Below are positions 18,309 to 26,524 of a stretch of 64,000 bases of DNA, piece after piece (position 1 is the first letter of the stretch; each line of letters opens with the position of its first letter). The notes beneath the pieces were generated by a model. That model searched no databases and was not told the DNA's origin. It was given only the letters and a program-made list of their open reading frames with translations. Source of the stretch: JABGQS01 sp963666505 (GTDB taxonomy: Bacteria > Bacillota > Clostridia > Christensenellales > SZUA-584). The position numbers were made by a program, and so were the translations under genes. The stretch is taken from NCBI GenBank assembly GCA_963666505.2, contig CAXXXL010000003.1, positions 62,001 to 126,000 of the forward strand. Reading direction: 5' to 3'.

Positions 18309-20471
18309 CTAGAACATCGAGAACAAGTTGAACTTTCCGAATATCGACACTGCGATAAGCGATACAGTCGCCATTATCTTTATGAGAATGTCAAGCGACG
18401 GGCCTACCGTGTCTTTAAGCGGGTCGCCCACTGTGTCGCCGATAACGGCTGCTTCGTGTGCATCAGAGCCCTTGCAGTGGCCATCAATTTTATCTGACTC
18501 AATATATTTCTTTGCATTATCCCATGCTCCGCCGGAGTTCGCCGTGAACAACGCCAGCATTATTCCGGTAAGCGTCGTTCCTATAAGCAATCCCCCCACG
18601 AAGTTAGCGCCGAATATGAATCCTCCGATAAGCGGCGACAGGATAGCTATGAAAGCAGGAAACTTCATCTCTTTTAATGCGCCTGAAGATGATATCTCTA
18701 TACAACGCTTTGTGTCCGGCTTCTGCTCTCCCGTAAGTATGCCGGGCATCTGCGAGAACTGGCGCCGCACTTCGCGAACCATGTTCCTTGCAGCCTTGGA
18801 GACCGCATCAATAAGCATACCAGAGAAGAAGAATGGCAGCGCTCCTCCGATAAGCACGCCTGCAAGCGTCAGCGGGTCAATAACGTTAAGTATCATTTCG
18901 GTGTGCTCTGCAATATTTGAAACCTGTGAATGCAGATATGAAGCGAGCAGTGACAGAGCAGCAAGAGCAGCGCTTCCGATAGCAAACCCTTTACCTACTG
19001 CCGCAGTGGTGTTGCCGACAGAGTCGAGCTTGTCTGTTATCTGCCTTACTTCCGGGTCAAGCTTTGCCATCTCGCTTATACCGCCTGCGTTGTCTGCTAT
19101 CGGGCCGTATGTGTCTACGGAAACCGTAGCGGATACGAACGAGAGCATTCCTATGGCAGCCATGGTAACGCCGTATATTCCGGCGACCTGGGAAGCGATT
19201 ATAGTCGATACCGCAAGTATGGCAACGGGTGCAAGCGTAGATTTCATTCCAACGCCGAGACCGTCTGTGATGGTCAGTGCAGCGCCCTCTATAGAGGACT
19301 TGGCAATGTTCCTTGTCGGTTTGAAGTCATAGCTGGTATAATATTCGGCTATCATGCCTATGGCTATACCGCTGCCTATTCCGAGTATTGCAGCGATCCA
19401 CGGAGAGAAAGCCCCCGCCTTAAAACCGGCTGCGACAAGCTCTTCCGAAGAATATCCTTTAAAGAAAAGATATGTGAATATGCCTGTGACTACAACGGTA
19501 AGGCCGGCAGAAACCCATGTTGAAATATTGAGTTCCTTGTGCGGCTTGTCTTTAACTTTTTTAAAAACGAGATACATTACGCCTATGACGCTGGATAGAA
19601 GGCCTATAGCCACAAAAATGATGGGGAATTCCACAAGGCTCGTAACCATTTTCCCGGAAATAACGTCCTTGCCCTCAAGGAAGAATGTATAGCACGCAAG
19701 AGCTATGCTTGCAACGATAGCGCCAACAAAACTTTCAAGAAGGTCGCTCCCAAGCCCTGCAACGTCACCAACGTTGTCACCAACGTTATCCGCTATAGTA
19801 GCCGGGTTCCTCGGGTCATCTTCAGGTATGTGCGCTTCTGTCTTGCCGACAAGGTCTGCGCCCATATCAGCTGCTTTGGTATATATACCGCCGCCGACAC
19901 GGTTGAACATCGCTATCAGCGAACAGCCAAGCGCATATCCAAGAACCGTCATTGTGAACGGAATGAAGTTGATGCCAAGCCAGTTTGGGGAAACGGTAAG
20001 CGCCTCCGGCTGAGCCTGTCCCATTGCCTTTCCGAATATAAGGTATACCATAATAAGTCCGAAAATAGCAAATGCTCCTACACAGAGTCCCATTACGCTT
20101 CCGCCCTGGAAAGCAATCTTGAGCGTGCTTCCGAGGCTCTTGGTTGTGCGTGCCGTGTTGGAAACACGAACGTTCGCAATCGTGGCTATCCTCATGCCGA
20201 CGAAACCAGCCATTGCGCTTAGACACGAGCCAAGCACAAACGCCACCGCCACATACCATCCTACAACCACACCCAGTATAACAGCAACTATCGCAGCAAC
20301 GATAGCTATGACTTTAAATTCGTGTTTTAAAAAGGCGTTTGCTCCCAGCTGGATTTCTCCGGCTATCTCTCTCATCTCTTTGGTGCCTGGGTCACATTTC
20401 TTGACACGTAGATAATTATACAACGCAGCAAGGACCGCAACGGCAACAGCAATAAATATAAATACGACCAT
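18309..20471 (-). CDS. hppA: Potassium-dependent membrane pyrophosphatase
   Basis: The 720-residue polytopic protein hydrolyses pyrophosphate and pumps H+ or Na+ across the membrane. The catalytic motif DNVGDNVGD is near residue 230, EYYTS near 380, and SVGNTTAAVGKG near 485. The Ala of GNTTAA, where potassium-independent enzymes have Lys, marks the potassium-dependent class, mostly Na+ pumps in anaerobes; the ion itself is not proven. About 16 membrane helices. The length is normal for the family. Start ATG at 20469-20471; GGAGAGG is about 14 bases upstream, longer than usual, and no better start is in frame. Confidence 0.95.
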   Translation of the reverse strand: MVVFIFIAVAVAVLAALYNYLRVKKCDPGTKEMREIAGEIQLGANAFLKHEFKVIAIVAAIVAVILGVVVGWYVAVAFVLGSCLSAMAGFVGMRIATIANVRVSNTARTTKSLGSTLKIAFQGGSVMGLCVGAFAIFGLIMVYLIFGKAMGQAQPEALTVSPNWLGINFIPFTMTVLGYALGCSLIAMFNRVGGGIYTKAADMGADLVGKTEAHIPEDDPRNPATIADNVGDNVGDVAGLGSDLLESFVGAIVASIALACYTFFLEGKDVISGKMVTSLVEFPIIFVAIGLLSSVIGVMYLVFKKVKDKPHKELNISTWVSAGLTVVVTGIFTYLFFKGYSSEELVAAGFKAGAFSPWIAAILGIGSGIAIGMIAEYYTSYDFKPTRNIAKSSIEGAALTITDGLGVGMKSTLAPVAILAVSTIIASQVAGIYGVTMAAIGMLSFVSATVSVDTYGPIADNAGGISEMAKLDPEVRQITDKLDSVGNTTAAVGKGFAIGSAALAALSLLASYLHSQVSNIAEHTEMILNVIDPLTLAGVLIGGALPFFFSGMLIDAVSKAARNMVREVRRQFSQMPGILTGEQKPDTKRCIEISSSGALKEMKFPAFIAILSPLIGGFIFGANFVGGLLIGTTLTGIMLALFTANSGGAWDNAKKYIESDKIDGHCKGSDAHEAAVIGDTVGDPLKDTVGPSLDILIKIMATVSLIAVSIFGKFNLFSMF

Positions 20472-20737
20472 ATTAAATTTTCAAATCCTCTCCTAAAATA
20501 AAAACCTTTGTCGTCGATAATACTACTTTCAGAAAGAATTTTCAAGCTAAAATAGTCTCCTAAATGTTAAATATTCTTTACAAACAACCAAATTCACATA
20601 TTTATTGACTGTTTTTTTATCGTAAATAAAAAAGAGTTCCTTTTTTGGCAGAAACACCTTTTTCATATATTATTCTTAAACTCGTCACTCTGTCTGCCGC
20701 ACTGCCCGGTCTGCCCCTCAATATTTTCTCTATATAA

Positions 20738-21838
20738 TCATATGCTGCACAGTGCCCATTTTATATCGGTGCACTTTCCTCTTCCCGCATAATAAACAAC
20801 AAATAGCTCACTGTCGCCTGTTTTTGTGATCTGCGGTCTTCCGAAAGACCAGTCAATCCAGACATTGTAGTTTTTATCTCCTGTTTTTCCGGTTTGAGTT
20901 TCAGCTGTATATATAGTCAGTTTCTCTTCATCAAAGCTTTCGCCTCCGTTACTGCTAACATACAGGTCTACCGTTCTTGTTTTCTGATCGGATGTAGCAA
21001 CAAGGACTCTTCCGTCAGCAAGCTCTACCGGTGCAGATGGCATTCCCGCAATCCCCGTGTCTATAGGCCGTGTCCATGTCTTGCCCATGTCAGCAGAGTT
21101 GTTTGTATAAACATTGATATATTCATTTATCCGGGTATCAAAGGTTGGATAATAGTTTATAAACCTACCACTGTTGAGCACACATCCCCGCTGGTCGTTA
21201 TACCACAGCCGTATATTTTCGTCGTGCGCAGTGCTTGCGTGCCCCGGCCAGCTTTTACCTCCGTCGTAAGAAAACTTGACCACAGCTGCCTGCTTCCACT
21301 TACTGTCGTCGTAATAAGTCTTGTAGTTTTCAAAAGGGCACATAAGTGTTCCGTCCGGGAATTTATAGATATGACAGGTCACTGGAAGCTCGCATGTATA
21401 CGGCTCTTTTTCGATCTCGCCTTCAAATCTCCAGCTTCTACCGAAATCGTACGATTTGTAAAGAAGCGTCTTTACAGGCAGCAGCCCGAACGTCTTTGGG
21501 TTGACAAACGGAGCATCGCCCAATGTCTGCCTGTCCGTCCAGAAAACGCAGGCTGTTATCACACCGTCATCAAGCTCTGCCGGGTATGCCGACCACAACG
21601 AGCCTTTGATACCACTGTAAACGCAGCCAAACGGAAAAGCCGCCTGCGTGAAAGTTTTGCCTTTGTCTGCGGATATACAGACGCCGATATTTGCGTCCGG
21701 CGCCGTCTTCTCACTTGTTGCCCTGAAGAAAACAAGCACCTCGCCGCTGGACATCGCAAGCACAGTCGGGATATAGTTGCCGCACGTCTTTGTTCCTTCC
21801 GTACCGCTAAACACCGTTCCGGAATCTATAATCTTCAT
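20738..21838 (-). CDS. BNR/Asp-box repeat protein, sialidase-like
   Basis: The 366-residue protein has five Asp-box motifs (S-x-D/N-x-G-x-x-W/F): SADKGKTF, SYDFGRSW, SYDGGKSW, SADMGKTW and SSNGGESF, spaced as in a six-bladed beta propeller of the sialidase superfamily. No signal peptide is seen, so it may be cytoplasmic. The N-terminal RIP motif typical of true sialidases is not clear, so I call it only sialidase-like. AGGG lies before the ATG at 21836-21838; the longer frame from 21880 lacks a ribosome site. It follows the rpsR terminator. Confidence 0.82.
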   Translation of the reverse strand: MKIIDSGTVFSGTEGTKTCGNYIPTVLAMSSGEVLVFFRATSEKTAPDANIGVCISADKGKTFTQAAFPFGCVYSGIKGSLWSAYPAELDDGVITACVFWTDRQTLGDAPFVNPKTFGLLPVKTLLYKSYDFGRSWRFEGEIEKEPYTCELPVTCHIYKFPDGTLMCPFENYKTYYDDSKWKQAAVVKFSYDGGKSWPGHASTAHDENIRLWYNDQRGCVLNSGRFINYYPTFDTRINEYINVYTNNSADMGKTWTRPIDTGIAGMPSAPVELADGRVLVATSDQKTRTVDLYVSSNGGESFDEEKLTIYTAETQTGKTGDKNYNVWIDWSFGRPQITKTGDSELFVVYYAGRGKCTDIKWALCSI

Positions 21839-21907
21839 AACCCCAGCCCTTTCAACAGATATGCCGCCGCAAGGCTGCACTTGCCTTGTCTACTGTTTTT
21901 CTCGGCA

Positions 21908-21938
21908 CAAAAAAGAGCAGCTATTACACTGCTCTTTC
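21908..21938 (-). terminator. Terminator of the rpsF-ssb-rpsR operon
   Basis: Minus strand: AAGAGCAG-TGTAATAG-CTGCTCTT followed by T residues, eight bases after the rpsR stop. Confidence 0.85.
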
Positions 21939-21945
21939 TAAAACT

Positions 21946-22194
21946 TTAGTCCTGTGAGAACGGCAGAAGCGCCATTACTCTTGCGTGCTTTACTGCCGTT
22001 GCCAGCATACGCTGGTGCTTTGCACAAACACCGGAAGTACGTCTTGGTTGTATCTTGCCTCTCTCGGTTATGAATTTCTTTAGTTTGTTCACATCTTTAT
22101 AATCGATTGAAGTAGATTTATCTGCACAAAACGCACAAATTTTACGTCTTGGTTTTCCTCTTCTAAAGTTTCTTCTTGGTCTGTCGTCAGACAT
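21946..22194 (-). CDS. rpsR: 30S ribosomal protein S18
   Basis: 82 residues with a CAFCADK start region, the conserved IDYKDVNKLKKFITERGKI block and RRTSGVCAKHQRMLATAVKHARVMALLPF. Small-subunit protein that binds with S6 to 16S rRNA. Third gene of the usual rpsF-ssb-rpsR operon, 25 bases after ssb, with AAGGAGGAAC before the ATG. The N-terminal Cys pairs suggest the zinc-type form. Confidence 0.97.
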   Translation of the reverse strand: MSDDRPRRNFRRGKPRRKICAFCADKSTSIDYKDVNKLKKFITERGKIQPRRTSGVCAKHQRMLATAVKHARVMALLPFSQD

Positions 22195-22219
22195 TTTTTG
22201 TTCCTCCTTACCTTAAATT

Positions 22220-22636
22220 TTAAAAAGGCATCTGCTCATCATCAAGAGGCTCAAAATCACTCTTCTCATCTTCAAAAAGACCTTCTTCGCTCGGCGGCTC
22301 AACATTCTGCATACCTGCTCCGCCACTCTGGCCTTTCGGCGAAAGGAACTCAACGTCGTCTGCGATAATTTCGGTTACATAGCGTCTTTGACCGTTATTA
22401 TCCTCATAGTTACGTGTTTGTATCCTTCCAAAAACGGCAACTTTCCTGCCTTTGGCTAAATACCTTGAGCAGTTCTCTGCAAGCCCTCGCCACACTACAA
22501 CAGGTATAAAGTCTGTCTCGTCCCTGTTGAACTGTCTTGAAACCGCGACGGTAAATGTGCATACAGAAATGTCTGATGCTGTTTTCCTAAGTTCCGGGTC
22601 TTTAGTAAGATTTCCGATGATCATTGCTTTGTTCAT
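22220..22636 (-). CDS. ssb: Single-stranded DNA-binding protein
   Basis: 138 residues: OB-fold (MNKAMIIGNLTKDPELRKT to about residue 105, with VVWRGLAENCSRYLAKGRKVAVFG) and a short acidic tail ending DDEQMPF, the site that recruits replication and repair partners. The linker is short for the family. It lies between rpsF and rpsR, 14 bases after rpsF. Confidence 0.96.
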   Translation of the reverse strand: MNKAMIIGNLTKDPELRKTASDISVCTFTVAVSRQFNRDETDFIPVVVWRGLAENCSRYLAKGRKVAVFGRIQTRNYEDNNGQRRYVTEIIADDVEFLSPKGQSGGAGMQNVEPPSEEGLFEDEKSDFEPLDDEQMPF

Positions 22637-22650
22637 AATAAACCTCTCTT

Positions 22651-22932
22651 TTACAGCCTGATTACATTGTATCTTATTACATTTTCGGTGATGTTATAAA
22701 CACGCTCTAGCTCGAGCGGAAGTTCGCCCGGCGCTTCAAATGTCATTAATACATAATAGCCTTCAGAAATGTAGTTGATTTCATAGGCGAGTTTTCTCTG
22801 TCCCCACTCATCAACGCTTTCGACTTTTCCGCCACCGTCAGTAACGATAGACTTGAAACGCTCTACAATTGCGTTCTTCGTCTCCTCGTCAAGATTCGGC
22901 TTAAGAATGTACATACTTTCGTATTTATTCAT
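22651..22932 (-). CDS. rpsF: 30S ribosomal protein S6
   Basis: 93 residues with YESMYILKP, EWGQRKLAYEINYISEGYYVLMTFE and a C-terminal VIRYNVIRL. The frame opens at 22938, but GGGAGG is seven bases before the ATG at 22930-22932 and only one base from the first ATG, so the second is chosen. First gene of the operon; the S6-S18 complex represses this operon in several bacteria by binding the leader. Confidence 0.96.
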   Translation of the reverse strand: MNKYESMYILKPNLDEETKNAIVERFKSIVTDGGGKVESVDEWGQRKLAYEINYISEGYYVLMTFEAPGELPLELERVYNITENVIRYNVIRL

Positions 22933-22959
22933 GATCATACCTCCCTTATGGACTCTCCT

Positions 22960-23060
22960 GTCTTCATATTACAAAGACGGATGTGGCCCCACGCTCATCG
23001 GCGCAGAGCAAGAAAGACGCTACAACAAGTGATTATATCAAACCGCAAGTGCAATAGCAA
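22960..23060 (-). promoter_or_regulatory. rpsF operon promoter and leader
   Basis: Minus strand: TTGCTA (23055-23060), 17-base spacer, TATAAT (23032-23037) with an extended TG. The roughly 90-base leader holds a GCGC-CGATGA-GCGT element that could be the known S6-S18 binding motif (a stem with an unpaired CCG), but I cannot confirm the fold. Confidence 0.6.
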
Positions 23061-23093
23061 GAACAATCTTTCTTCTTTATCAAAACTATAACT

Positions 23094-23579
23094 TTACATT
23101 AATTCCATAAATAGACTTACAGCCCTGCCTTCTATATTTGATGGGCGCTCTTCGATATACTGCGCTCCCATTCTTTCATAAAACCCCTTTGCGTTTGGGT
23201 CGGCAAATATCCGCACTCTGCCGATGCCCATTGCCCGGCAATGCTCATTCATGTGCCCGTACATCAACCCGCCTATGCCATTGCCTATGAATTGCGGACG
23301 CACAAACATGTGCTCCAGCCAGAAGCCCTTCTCAACTTTCGTTTTTCCCGCCATGAATTCCTTTTTAACAAAAACTATGGAGTAATAAGCTGCCGTTTCT
23401 CCGTCTGCTTCAGCAATGAAAACAGTATTATCCTCTACATATTCTTCGCTTATGGTAAGCTCGTCTTTCCACACATCAAAATACTCCTGCGGATAGTTCC
23501 AGTATCTCTTAGCCGCAAATGATATTTCGGTAAGCATTTCGTACTCTTCAGGTTTTGCTTTTCTGATGCTTACTTCCAT
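23094..23579 (-). CDS. GNAT-family acetyltransferase
   Basis: The 161-residue protein has the GNAT fold: beta strands with FIAEADGETAAYYSI, motif A WLEHMFVRPQFIGNGIGGLMYGHM (about 90-112, Q/R-x-x-G-x-G/A for acetyl-CoA) and GRVRIFADPNAKGFYERMGAQY near the C-terminus. Acetyl-CoA-dependent N-acetylation of an unknown substrate. AGGAG lies nine bases before the ATG. Single gene. Confidence 0.88.
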   Translation of the reverse strand: MEVSIRKAKPEEYEMLTEISFAAKRYWNYPQEYFDVWKDELTISEEYVEDNTVFIAEADGETAAYYSIVFVKKEFMAGKTKVEKGFWLEHMFVRPQFIGNGIGGLMYGHMNEHCRAMGIGRVRIFADPNAKGFYERMGAQYIEERPSNIEGRAVSLFMELM

Positions 23580-23618
23580 TCCAGTCAGCTCCTAATTCCG
23601 ATTCCATACAGTCATTGC

Positions 23619-24335
23619 TTAAAACCCAACCATTCCATAATCCTTCAGCTTCTTTTGCAGCCGCTTATAGTCCGGGCTGTGGCGGGCTAGCTCTGCATAG
23701 AACGCCCGCGAATGGTTGGCGTGGGCATAGTGGCACAGCTCGTGCATTATGATATGGTCGATAAGCTCCACCTCGCACCGCAGCATGTGCACTGACAGGC
23801 TCATCGTGTCTCTTCTTACGTTGATGCTTCCCCAGCGTGTTTTCATGTCCCGCACACTGATGCGGATATCTTTTTCTGCCAGCCTTATAAATCCGGGAAG
23901 TATTGCAGCAAGGCGCTCTTCAAACACTCTTTTAGCATACCTCTTCGCCCACGTTTTAAATGTATTTTTGCATATCCTCATATCATCCGGATCTGTTACT
24001 TTAAGAGTAAGCACATTGCCGGAAAGTTTTGCATAGTTTCGTGATGCCGGCTCTATGCTGAGCAGTGCACGGCTGCCGAGCAGCGCAAACATATCGCCGT
24101 CCTTATAGTCCTGCGGATACGACGACGCCCTGTGGTATTGCACCGCCGAAAGCTTTTCTTCAACGAATCCGGCGTTTTTGCGCACAAAGCTGCGGATAGC
24201 CGAATCGCTGACGTGCAAAGGTGCAGAGACCTCTACAACAGCGTCGCTCGTCACCTTCAGCCGTATGCTTTTCATATTTCTTCTTCTAACGGTGAATTCG
24301 ACCGTTCCTGTGCTTGTTTCAATGCTGTTTGTCAT
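23619..24335 (-). CDS. YgjP-like zinc metallopeptidase (DUF45)
   Basis: About 238 residues with the wuZn/YgjP pattern: MKTRWGSINVRRDTMSLSVHML (about 150-171), the zinc motif HELCHYAHANHS (about 195-206) and a C-terminal region with PDYKRLQKKLKDYG. Members are often next to restriction or DNA-processing genes, but the role is not settled. The frame opens at 24353, but AGGA is well spaced only for the ATG at 24333-24335 (MTNSIE). It is the downstream neighbour of a psuG remnant. Confidence 0.87.
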   Translation of the reverse strand: MTNSIETSTGTVEFTVRRRNMKSIRLKVTSDAVVEVSAPLHVSDSAIRSFVRKNAGFVEEKLSAVQYHRASSYPQDYKDGDMFALLGSRALLSIEPASRNYAKLSGNVLTLKVTDPDDMRICKNTFKTWAKRYAKRVFEERLAAILPGFIRLAEKDIRISVRDMKTRWGSINVRRDTMSLSVHMLRCEVELIDHIIMHELCHYAHANHSRAFYAELARHSPDYKRLQKKLKDYGMVGF

Positions 24336-24403
24336 ATATTTGTTTTCCTGCATTTTCAGTTATTTATACTACTCATCGACTGCCTACATCTTTACGCCGA
24401 GTT

Positions 24404-24573
24404 GCCGGGACAGCGCCGTTTTACCTCACAACATCCTCTGCCTCCAGCGCAGTCTGCACGTTTTTCGGGTACGGCATCCCGTGCGAGATTATGGTGGACT
24501 CAAGAGCCACCACCGGTTTATTGTTTTCAATTGCCAATTTTACTTCCGGCGATATTTCAAGGTAGTTTTTCAT
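24404..24573 (-). pseudogene. psuG: psuG remnant (N-terminal 60 codons)
   Basis: An ATG at 24571-24573 with AAGGAAAACC upstream opens a 50-codon frame that matches the N-terminus of pseudouridine-5'-phosphate glycosidase: LEISPEVKLAIENNKPVVAL, ESTIISHGMPYP, then ALEAEDVVR. A TAA at 24421-24423 stands where the family has a Glu codon, and the frame continues with NGAVPAT before similarity is lost. The rest of the roughly 300-residue gene is absent. A truncated and stopped remnant; the enzyme normally cleaves or makes pseudouridine 5'-phosphate. Confidence 0.85.
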
Positions 24574-24646
24574 GGTTTTCCTTTCAGGGAATCATTGATA
24601 ATACATTTAATATCAATAAATATAGTAATAATTTATAACTTAAAAA

Positions 24647-25858
24647 TCATAGTATTTCTTGACTCACAAAATTAAAATGCCCATCGCTCCATGTAACATA
24701 GTTATCATAATCTTTTGTACCATAATATTTGATGCCATCAAACCCTGTCGATTTACAACAGTCAGAGAAAAATGATGGAATTAAATATTCTCTAGGTACT
24801 TTTTTATCGGACTTTGGGTCAAAAGGAAAACGACAATATTTCAAAAATGTATTCTCTTTATCTTCAGAAATGTCAACCATTTTTACTTTACCTTTAGCCT
24901 TCAGTTTTGCAACTTGAATTCTGTTTTTAGGACTGTGTTTTCTAACTTCTTCAATTGCTCCTGCCTTCTTATTGGAAAAATAAAAATAATTCTCTCCGAT
25001 ATGATTAAACCTACCAAATGATGTGATGCCATGAGGTGCACAGGTCATATCTTCATCTGTAAATGGGCATACGCCATCATCTAATGACCTAGCATGATAA
25101 TATAACTCAAAATCAAAGGATAATATACTTTCGATCTCTTTCACAATTTTCAATATCTTTTTTCCAACGTAATGAGACAACCCAAGTGAATAGTACGTTG
25201 ACAGGTGACGTAAAAATGAGAACAGGTCCTCTTCTGTAAGCTCATCAAATAATCTTTTAGCCGAGTATATAACATTCACTTCTTTAGCTGTACAACTATT
25301 TTCAGGTTCAGCATCAATTAAAAAAGTTGAATTTGCGCAATCATAGCTAACACTGTCAGACGTTGATAACTCTTGCGCTGTGCCGATATGCAAACTTTCT
25401 ATTGCTGAACGCATACCCCTTGGAAACTCTAATTCAGAAAAACTCATTAGTGATTTATTCAATTTAAGTAACGCAATATTAGGAGCTTCTATTGTTGATA
25501 ATTTAAGTGAATCATTTATTGTTTCAATAGCCGCGAAATAGTCGTTATGTACAAGATTATTTCGGAATGAATTTATAGTTTCAGTTAAGTAATAGTTTTG
25601 TGTATTGCATAAAAGATCTGTTTGAAAAACAAATGTATTTAGAAAAGATTTTGTTATTAACTCATTTCCCGAAAACGTGTTATTAAACTGTTGTATAATT
25701 TTCGTTGCCGCTTGAAGTCCAGAAATGCAACCGACAATGTTTTTTTGTTTTACTAAAGAATCTAAAGCAGGATTTGAAGCAAACATTTTCTTTGTTATTT
25801 CGATATTTCTCTTCATATCATTTATTGCACTATTCTCATTTGAATTAATATTTGCCAT
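24647..25858 (-). CDS. RES-domain protein, possible toxin or defence NADase
   Basis: The 403-residue protein ends in a RES-like domain (about 235-403): YHARSL with the leading Arg, a GRFNHIGENYFYFSNKKAGAIEEV block with the Glu (about 290-315), and PSFFSDCCKSTGFDGIKYYG with the Ser (about 365-385). RES domains degrade NAD+ in toxin-antitoxin pairs. The N-terminal 230 residues are helical and unrecognised; fused HEPN/RES proteins exist in defence contexts. No antitoxin gene is adjacent. The gene is more AT-rich than the flanking housekeeping genes, which suggests acquisition. GAGG lies before the ATG. Confidence 0.72.
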   Translation of the reverse strand: MANINSNENSAINDMKRNIEITKKMFASNPALDSLVKQKNIVGCISGLQAATKIIQQFNNTFSGNELITKSFLNTFVFQTDLLCNTQNYYLTETINSFRNNLVHNDYFAAIETINDSLKLSTIEAPNIALLKLNKSLMSFSELEFPRGMRSAIESLHIGTAQELSTSDSVSYDCANSTFLIDAEPENSCTAKEVNVIYSAKRLFDELTEEDLFSFLRHLSTYYSLGLSHYVGKKILKIVKEIESILSFDFELYYHARSLDDGVCPFTDEDMTCAPHGITSFGRFNHIGENYFYFSNKKAGAIEEVRKHSPKNRIQVAKLKAKGKVKMVDISEDKENTFLKYCRFPFDPKSDKKVPREYLIPSFFSDCCKSTGFDGIKYYGTKDYDNYVTWSDGHFNFVSQEIL

Positions 25859-25989
25859 TCTCTACCTCGCACCAGCATCTTAAAATTCTGAATTTACCAA
25901 TGTTACAATAATGCCCATAATAACTACACTAACAAGTAATTATACTATCGCCTAACAAGGCATAGCCTTCTGGACTCATACCCATAAGC

Positions 25990-26050
25990 TTACCCAATCT
26001 TGTCAACCTTCATATATTCCCTCATCGCTTCGGGTATTGTCACACTGCTG
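25990..26050 (-). pseudogene. Displaced 3' end of serS
   Basis: The minus strand reads SSVTIPEAMREYMKVDKIG-stop, matching the end of the intact serS (GSVTVPEALREYMKVDRIG, 26525-26585) with about 80 per cent base identity and the same stop position. Similarity ends near 26050. The fragment is separated from serS by one complete acetyltransferase gene. It is a 3'-end duplicate, not a gene. Confidence 0.88.
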
Positions 26051-26071
26051 CAAATCATGCTCACTCTATCT

Positions 26072-26515
26072 CTAAAACTCTCGTTCCAAATAAACCATAT
26101 CTACCAGTTGAACACCGTCTTCAAACATCAGATGGTCGTAGTTGTCTGTAAAGAAGTTCTTTATACTGTGCGAAATCTTAAAACCGTTGTTTTTATAAAA
26201 CTGTATTATCCACGGGACGTCGCCTGTTCCCACAAGCATTGCACGAAACTTACCCTTGTAATGTGAAAATACATGATTTATGAGCTTGCCTGCATATCCT
26301 CTTCCCTGATCTTTTTCATATGTAGCTATGTTCTTCAGTTCGCAAACATCATCGCTTTCCTGCGTAACCACGCAAACGCTTTTCAAGTCGCCATCGTAAA
26401 GGGCGAAAAGCTCGCCCCGCTGCAAATATTCGTCTATCATGGATTCCTGCTCATCAGCCAGCAAGAGTAAATCCAGAAAATCTTTTTTATTGTTTTCTAC
26501 GATTTTGACTTGCAT
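26072..26515 (-). CDS. GNAT-family acetyltransferase between serS and its displaced 3' end
   Basis: About 147 residues with ALYDGDLKSVCVV, LKNIATYEKDQGRGYAGKLINHVF (motif A, about 62-85, QGRGYAG) and PWIIQFYKNNGFKISHSI. Close in pattern to YhfO/YjgM-like GNAT proteins; substrate unknown. The ATG at 26513-26515 lies nine bases after the serS stop without a strong ribosome site, so it may be translated by coupling. It is flanked by serS on one side and the duplicated serS 3' end on the other, which marks it as an insertion. Confidence 0.86.
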   Translation of the reverse strand: MQVKIVENNKKDFLDLLLLADEQESMIDEYLQRGELFALYDGDLKSVCVVTQESDDVCELKNIATYEKDQGRGYAGKLINHVFSHYKGKFRAMLVGTGDVPWIIQFYKNNGFKISHSIKNFFTDNYDHLMFEDGVQLVDMVYLEREF

Positions 26516-26524
26516 CAATTATAA

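Noticed and set aside
18328..19332. 334-codon open frame on the plus strand
   Set aside because: It is the antisense shadow of hppA; low complexity Ser/Ala/Pro and no ribosome site.
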